Below, one piece after another: positions 58,829 through 64,000 of a stretch of 64,000 nt of DNA (position 1 is the stretch's first letter; each line of letters opens with the position of its first letter). The notes under the pieces were generated by a model. That model saw only the letters and a list, made by a program, of their open reading frames with translations. It did not search any database and had not been told where the DNA came from. The translations under genes and the position numbers were made by a program. This stretch comes from Panagrolaimus kolymaensis (Eukaryota; Nematoda; Chromadorea; Rhabditida; Panagrolaimidae): positions 1,612,001-1,676,000 of the forward strand of contig JAJQJQ010000005.1 in assembly GCA_028622995.1 (NCBI GenBank), read 5' to 3'.

Positions 58829-60923
58829 AAAATTGTGAAATAATTTTATTTTTGCTGTGAATAAATATTTTAAAAGAAGATGTTTGTTGATTTTGTTGTT
58901 GATGATTCAAATGGAAAAATCATCATTACACAAAAGTTGAAAATCAAATGAACGTTGAGGACTTGAAGCGAAAGATATTTTTTTCGTTGAACGTTTTTTC
59001 ACCTTCTAATAATTTTAAATTCATTTGCGTCTTGTCACGATAATTATCACTTCTACCGTATGCTATTTGACCAAATTATTTTCATTGGGGCCAGCCAGAG
59101 CATGCAGCACTATCGCGAAGCGATCGTGCTGCATGCGATACAGCTGGCCCAAGTTGGGTCGGGACTTAGGTAGCGCAAGATCTCTTTTTTTTTCAACTAG
59201 CTTAATCATGTTTTTATGTTTATTAACTATGGCTGAAATTTGGTATACTTATGAGTGCCCATCTATAGATTATATCTGTAAAGAAATTCAAAAAAAAAAC
59301 TTTATTAGATCGAGATTTTTGACTAAAAATGTGTCCAAAAAAAAATGTCTGTTTGTTTGTCGTTCCGTTACAATTCTTAGAACGAAAATGTCTCAATCGA
59401 AAAAGGAAAGAAAAAGTGCATATTTTGAATTTATTTTTTTTACAAATGGTTGAAGACCGCTGATATTAATAATTTTTTTAGTCGGATGAAGTTTATTTAT
59501 AGTAACTCCTTTTGTTAATGTAATAATAATTATAAATAAATAATGTAGGATGTTAACTAGAAATTTTAAAAATATTGGTATTTGTTTTTTTGCATTTGAA
59601 ACGACAAATATTTGTTGTTTCTAAATCTTTGAAATAAATTTAAGAGTTTTTTTGAGGTCACAATTCTTTATCTAAAAACTGATGTTCCATTTCTTTATAT
59701 TTAGCAGGTCCCCGTATTTTCCCAAATTTTCACATTTTTCCCTTTATTAAAAATCCTGATATTATTTTCTGAGAGTTATTTTTTGAAGCTAATTTAGCGC
59801 TGCTTTTCTTAAATAAGAATTAATTTTTAATCATATTTAACTTATTTGCAGGCGGTTTTTATGCATTTAAACGTTAATGCTTTTATCCATAAAACAAAGA
59901 AAAGAATAAATTATGGAGTGTTTGGAATTTTTACTAATTCAAGGTTCCTGGTACATATCATTTTATTCAGATTAAAATATTTTAATTAATGCATTGAAAT
60001 CATTTTCTTTATTATCTTTAGAAGTGGGAAAAAATAAAATTTAATCGAATTTTGCGGCCGATTATGTTTTTCGAACATCTCAAATATCCAAACATATTTT
60101 TGAATAGATCACGAGGAGTTAAATTAAAAGTTACAAAACAAAAAAGTTTAAAGTAAAAATTTAAAAAATTTGTGACACGTAGTAAACTATGTTTTTCTAA
60201 TGTGGTTGGATTAGTATTTGATAAGGCTATTCCATAGCAAACCTAACTAAAAATATAGAACATTTTAAAAAACGGTGATTCATTTTTCATTCTACGTATA
60301 TGCGAGGAGAAAAAGTAGAAAAAGTTTCTTTCGCCAGAAGGGCGAAAGAGTTTTTCGCTTTTTCCGAGCTTTAATTTCCAATATTTAGTAGTAAATTTTA
60401 GGTTTTTAAAGGAATTATTTTTACTGTAAAAGTTAAAAGAAAAACGTCCCCGTTATTTCGCATGTATTTTTTTTTGTCATTAATGAAGTGAAATTCGTTC
60501 AAGTGTCTTTAATGAAATAAAGATTAGGATTACTAAAATTTGAATTGATATTGTTGCAAACGCAAAATATCAAGATGAAATTGAATTTTTTTTAACTACA
60601 AACTCTTTGGCCGTTGTATAATTAATTTGGAAATTTTAATAAAGCTGTGGTTATTTATAAAAATGCTTTGCATTAATTTTTTTTCTTATATAAATTCAAG
60701 ATTTTTCCCATGCTACAAATTTTTACTTTCAACTTCTCCATTTGGCCAGATAGTACCGTCAGGTACTTCTTGCGAAGTATTATTTTATCCAGAGTTTATT
60801 GTTTTTTGATTTTATCTTTTTAAAATACTAATACAATTGTCAAGCGCCTTCTTTTTTTTAAATTTGGTATTGAGATTTCAAATTTACTGGTATAAATCTC
60901 TTCGAGCTCAATAAAAGAATGGA
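58829..60923. other. Mostly non-coding, with a GC-rich hairpin
   Basis: Apart from the hairpin at 59084-59151 nothing is supported. A short weak inverted repeat (CTTTCGCC / GGCGAAAG, 60328-60348) is also present. A coding-like piece near 58880-58970 is too short to name. Confidence 0.45.
59084..59151. ncRNA. Strong GC-rich stem-loop, possible small-RNA precursor or element relic
   Basis: Three stacked perfect stems lie in 68 bases: GGGCCAGC/GCTGGCCC (8 bp), GCATGCAGCAC/GTGCTGCATGC (11 bp) and ATCGC/GCGAT (5 bp) closed by a GAA loop, with a small internal loop and one mismatch between them. It stands out in an AT-rich spacer. The size fits a pre-miRNA hairpin, but the loop is very small and the symmetry could equally be the remnant of a palindromic transposon. 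Confidence 0.4.
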
Positions 60924-61764
60924 AATCATAACTATTACAAGGCTAAAAGCCTAAAAAAGGGGGAAGTTGAGTCTTGAGTCAATAAAAGCATGGAAATCAT
61001 GAAAAGTTTGAGTCAATAAAAGTATGGAAATCTCAAAGATTCAAGCCGACTCAACTTCGCGCCCCAAAAAAAATTTTGCACCTCTTTTTATTTTTGCTAT
61101 AAATTTTTACATTTACTATTGTTTTAAATAAAATATAGCCAAAATATTTCCTTAATACTTAGTTCCTAATTTCGCATTAATCGACCTGTTAATTTCTCTT
61201 TTTCCTCCTTTTTTAAATTTTTCTGACGATACTAACTTTGCTTTAATGCTTAGATAACGTTTATTAATTAAAGTATTTTATTTTACTTTTAACTTTTTTA
61301 AATATATTTAAAATAAATAGCTCCCAAAAACATATTTCGACATCAAAAAATAATTTTTTCTGTTTTTGTTAAACTTTTTGTCGCTACTTGAAGTTTCATT
61401 TTTATCGTCATCTGAATTCTTTTTGACTTTTTTCATAACCTATAATAAATAAAAGTTTACAAATATGTTCAAACAATTTATTCACTACCTGTCGTTATTC
61501 AATATAACAACTTTTTTTCAATGTTTTCTTAACACGAAGCTTGTGACCAAACAATTTCCTCGATTAAAAGAAAAAAATTCACATTAAATCAATCTTCTCT
61601 TTTTTATCTAAAAATTTTTTTTGGGGCGCGAAGTTGAGTCGGCTTGAATCTTTGAGATTTCCATACTTTTATTGACTCAAACTTTTCATGATTTCCATGC
61701 TTTTATTGACTCAAGACTCAACTTCCCCCTTTTTTAGGCTTTTAGCCTTGTAATAGTTATGATT
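60924..61764. mobile_element. Non-autonomous element with identical 154-bp inverted arms
   Basis: 60924-61077 and 61611-61764 are perfect reverse complements over 154 bp, enclosing about 530 bp of AT-rich, non-coding DNA. Within each arm a ~34-bp motif (GAGTCAATAAAAG..TGGAAATC) is repeated in tandem. A third, diverged copy of the motif lies just outside the left arm (60904-60929) but not outside the right, so the right edge may be shortened. No certain target duplication was found; a TA flank would fit Tc1/mariner-type MITEs. Complete arm identity implies recent origin or gene conversion. Confidence 0.8.
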
Positions 61765-62735
61765 AGTTGTTAGTTTTAACTGAAACCTAACTTTTTTACT
61801 TCTTGACTTTTATCCATATTATTTAAATTAGCTATGCATTTTATTCTTCGATTACTGTCATTTAAAGCCGTATCCACAGTTATTTTACGATCATACCGTG
61901 TTTATTATTTTTGTAATTTTATATTACCATAAGTCCAATATTCTTAAAAATGATGTATTAGAAGCTGCTAAAGAAGCATATGATAGTACCGCGCATTTAT
62001 CAACTTTTGTTGAAATTGCTCGTCCTTTATGTACGTACTGACTCCATTTAACGACGAGCTGTTCAAGCGAGCGTTTTTCAATTAGCTTTTATTGATTATA
62101 ACTTCTCTCATTGAAGTTGTTTAACCTTTTTTACCTATGAATTAACATTTAATTTAGCTTTATTTTGAGAACATTTATAAACTACTCCCTGGTTCATCAC
62201 CAATGGAATAACTTCCATTGATATTAGCTTTATTGTAATATAGTAAAGCTTATTATAAACGATTATCATCAACTGTTTTGATTAAATTCAATGTTGGAAA
62301 AAGGTTTGTCTCTTTTGCTGTTTGTTGTTTAATTTATCGTTTGTTTTTTAGCATACAGAATGTGTTTCATTTCGATTTGATTTTTATGCTTCGATTATGG
62401 GCATATTTACTTTATGCAGTTCCAACATTGAAGAAGAAAACAATAAAGAAGATGGACAATTAACAATGTATTTTTAGATCAGCAATAAGAATAACAATGG
62501 ATTTCAATCTTTTTCGCCAATGTCTGAAGCCTGAGAAATTTCAAAAGATATCAACTTTCCTCCGAAACGATTTAAAAGTTTTTAAAGTGCCATAATGTTT
62601 TGTAATTATTCCCGCCCCAAATGTTCATCTTCTCCTAAACCTCCTTAAAGAACGGATGAAAACAATGAATCAATGTAAAATCTTTATTTAACTATATACA
62701 CAATTATAATACATTACACTATATACATAATTAAC
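61765..62735. other. Mostly non-coding, with one coding-like relic
   Basis: 61948-62043 encodes NDVLEAAKEAYDSTAHLSTF and a few more residues before a stop, which looks like a fragment of a real protein but is too short to name. Otherwise AT-rich spacer. Confidence 0.35.
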
Positions 62736-63152
62736 TTAAATTTTGTCGACAGTTCCATCGAGCTTGATACTCTTTTCAACCTTGACCAAACGTTTTTTGA
62801 CCATATAGATTTCCTCCCGAAGACTTTCCATTCCACCACCATCATTCTTTTTAATCTTATAGTCAATGAGGCCCATAACTTCTTCAATCACCTTATTTTG
62901 AGTTTCTTTGTATTGTTTAAAGTTTTCTTGTTCACTTTGCAATTTGGCTTCAATCTTTTTAAACTTTTTATTTGATTCAATTTTATCAGCTTCACACTTC
63001 TTTACCATTAAATTCAACATATTTTCTAACTTTACAATGCGAGTTTCATGATGATGTTGAACATTTGGTGTTTCAGCAATAACGGCCTTTGCTTTTCCTT
63101 GTTGATAGTGGTGAAGCAATTTTTTGAATTCAGCTTTTTTATCTTCTTCCAT
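62736..63152 (-). CDS. Small coiled-coil protein
   Basis: A single-exon open frame of 138 residues from ATG 63152 to TAA 62738-62736. It is very rich in Lys and Glu with heptad-like spacing (ETRIVKLENMLNLMVKKCEA and ESLREEIYMVKKRLVKVEKS), so most of it should form coiled coil. No domain or targeting signal recognised. The codon composition is less AT-skewed than the spacer, supporting a real gene, though it may be a recent or fragmentary copy of a larger protein. Confidence 0.5.
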   Translation of the reverse strand: MEEDKKAEFKKLLHHYQQGKAKAVIAETPNVQHHHETRIVKLENMLNLMVKKCEADKIESNKKFKKIEAKLQSEQENFKQYKETQNKVIEEVMGLIDYKIKKNDGGGMESLREEIYMVKKRLVKVEKSIKLDGTVDKI

Positions 63153-63494
63153 TTTCTTTCAGGTTGAATAACAGATAAACGACGTCGTTGGATAAATGCT
63201 TTTTGAAAAGAATGAACGCTTTTCATTGCAACTCTTTGGTTTATATAGTCTTTTTTAAGGTTTTTTAGAATGAATATTTTTTCATTCTTTTCTTTCTTAC
63301 GGCAATGAATGCTTTTTCTATCGAATTAGATGGAAAAATATATGTTTTACTAAGATATGTTATAACTATTACTCTTTTTTTCAGTGTCAAAAATGCTTTT
63401 CAATCATCGTTTATGCTTTATTGGAAGATAAGTTTTTTTATTTTTATGACTTGGATGCTTTTTGTAATGTTTTAGATATCGCGCTACTTCAAAC

Positions 63495-63961
63495 ATGCCA
63501 ACAACGGAAGCAAAAAAACAACAACAACATCATAAGAAGCATAAATCAAAAGAACCTCTAAAGAAATCAAAATATGAAATAGCTCGTGATTTTGTTAATA
63601 ATTATCATCAATCAATACCGTATGAAATATGTCTTGCTGGAAGTTATGCAACAAATACAATTGAAAATATTGAAAAATGTTATATTCCTGCAATAAGATA
63701 TGAAAGTAAAATACTTGGTTTAAAAACTTATGGTCAATTATTACCAATTGCTTATTGGCCTGTATGGTCTTTCTGGCTTCGAAATTATGAAGATCCTCCA
63801 CTACCAACACTATGTATGATTGAAACAAAAAAGCATGATTTTGCTGCTGATCAACAAATTGGTCGTCGAAGTTATAAATGGAGGGATAAAGCTGGTACTT
63901 ACTTCGTCAAATTTGAGACTTATGATAGACACAAAAAGACTGGTAAAGTCCTACTTTGCAA
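63495..63961 (+). CDS. CK1-like protein, first exon only (continues past window)
   Basis: ATG 63495 to a GTAAGT donor at 63962; 155 full codons visible. It is a clear paralogue of the pseudokinase at 43561: ARDFVNNYHQSIPYE, RYESKILGLKTYGQLLP, KHDFAADQQIGRRSYKW and AGTYFVKFE align with it through the extension and the start of the kinase fold, including the ATP-site Lys and the altered glycine loop. The poly-Pro run is replaced by a Gln/His/Lys-rich run. The catalytic loop is beyond the window, so whether this copy is also inactive cannot be seen. Confidence 0.85.
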
Positions 63962-64000
63962 GTAAGTGTTTTTTGTTGTTTTCTTTGATCTCCTACTCGC

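Noticed and set aside
59025..59453. 142-codon open frame across the GC-rich hairpin
   Set aside because: It lacks protein-like composition and is best explained by the hairpin and surrounding AT runs.
60328..60348. Short hairpin CTTTCGCC/GGCGAAAG
   Set aside because: Only 8-9 bp, with no other supporting context; expected by chance in a window of this size.

Overview
The window is nuclear DNA from a nematode. The evidence is a spliced sperm-specific MSP-type protein, a tyrosinase with two ShKT domains, short introns (many of 40-70 bases), strong AT richness, and genes whose first exon sits directly behind a splice acceptor, as expected with spliced-leader addition. About three quarters of the introns I could place end in TAG rather than CAG. 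A tylenchid (clade IV) nematode is my best guess, but the sequence does not prove a genus. No rRNA, tRNA or CRISPR array was seen.

Layout. (1) 541-15880 is a satellite array: 14 full units and one partial unit of 1060-1061 bp, each holding three diverged ~179-bp sub-monomers and a perfect 16-bp palindrome. (2) 16.4-21.2 kb holds small membrane or secreted genes, including a two-repeat secreted protein and an unrecognised 405-residue protein. (3) 21.5-31.1 kb holds DNA topoisomerase II (minus strand, nine exons, mitochondrial-type leader, one in-frame TAG), a divergent MSP-domain gene, and a glutamate transporter. (4) 31.1-34.9 kb is long AT-rich spacer. (5) 34.9-46.0 kb holds four genes on the plus strand: a secreted tyrosinase, a membrane-anchored histidine acid phosphatase, an SRPK-like kinase with a short C-lobe, and a CK1-like pseudokinase. 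(6) 46.2-56.2 kb holds a NYN/Regnase-type RNase, a three-repeat secreted protein related to the 18-kb gene, a gene split by a GC-rich hAT-type MITE, and an AGC-like kinase. (7) 56.5-62.5 kb is a gene graveyard with a beta-COP pseudogene split by another hAT-type MITE, a GC-rich hairpin, and an 841-bp element with identical 154-bp inverted arms. (8) The right edge carries a coiled-coil gene and the first exon of a second CK1-like paralogue.

The genes do not form one pathway. The observations I consider most worth following are the higher-order satellite, the secreted family built from ~150-residue repeats ending in adjacent cysteines (two genes here), the stop codon inside an otherwise complete topoisomerase II gene, and the diverse hAT-type MITE insertions, two of which interrupt coding sequence.
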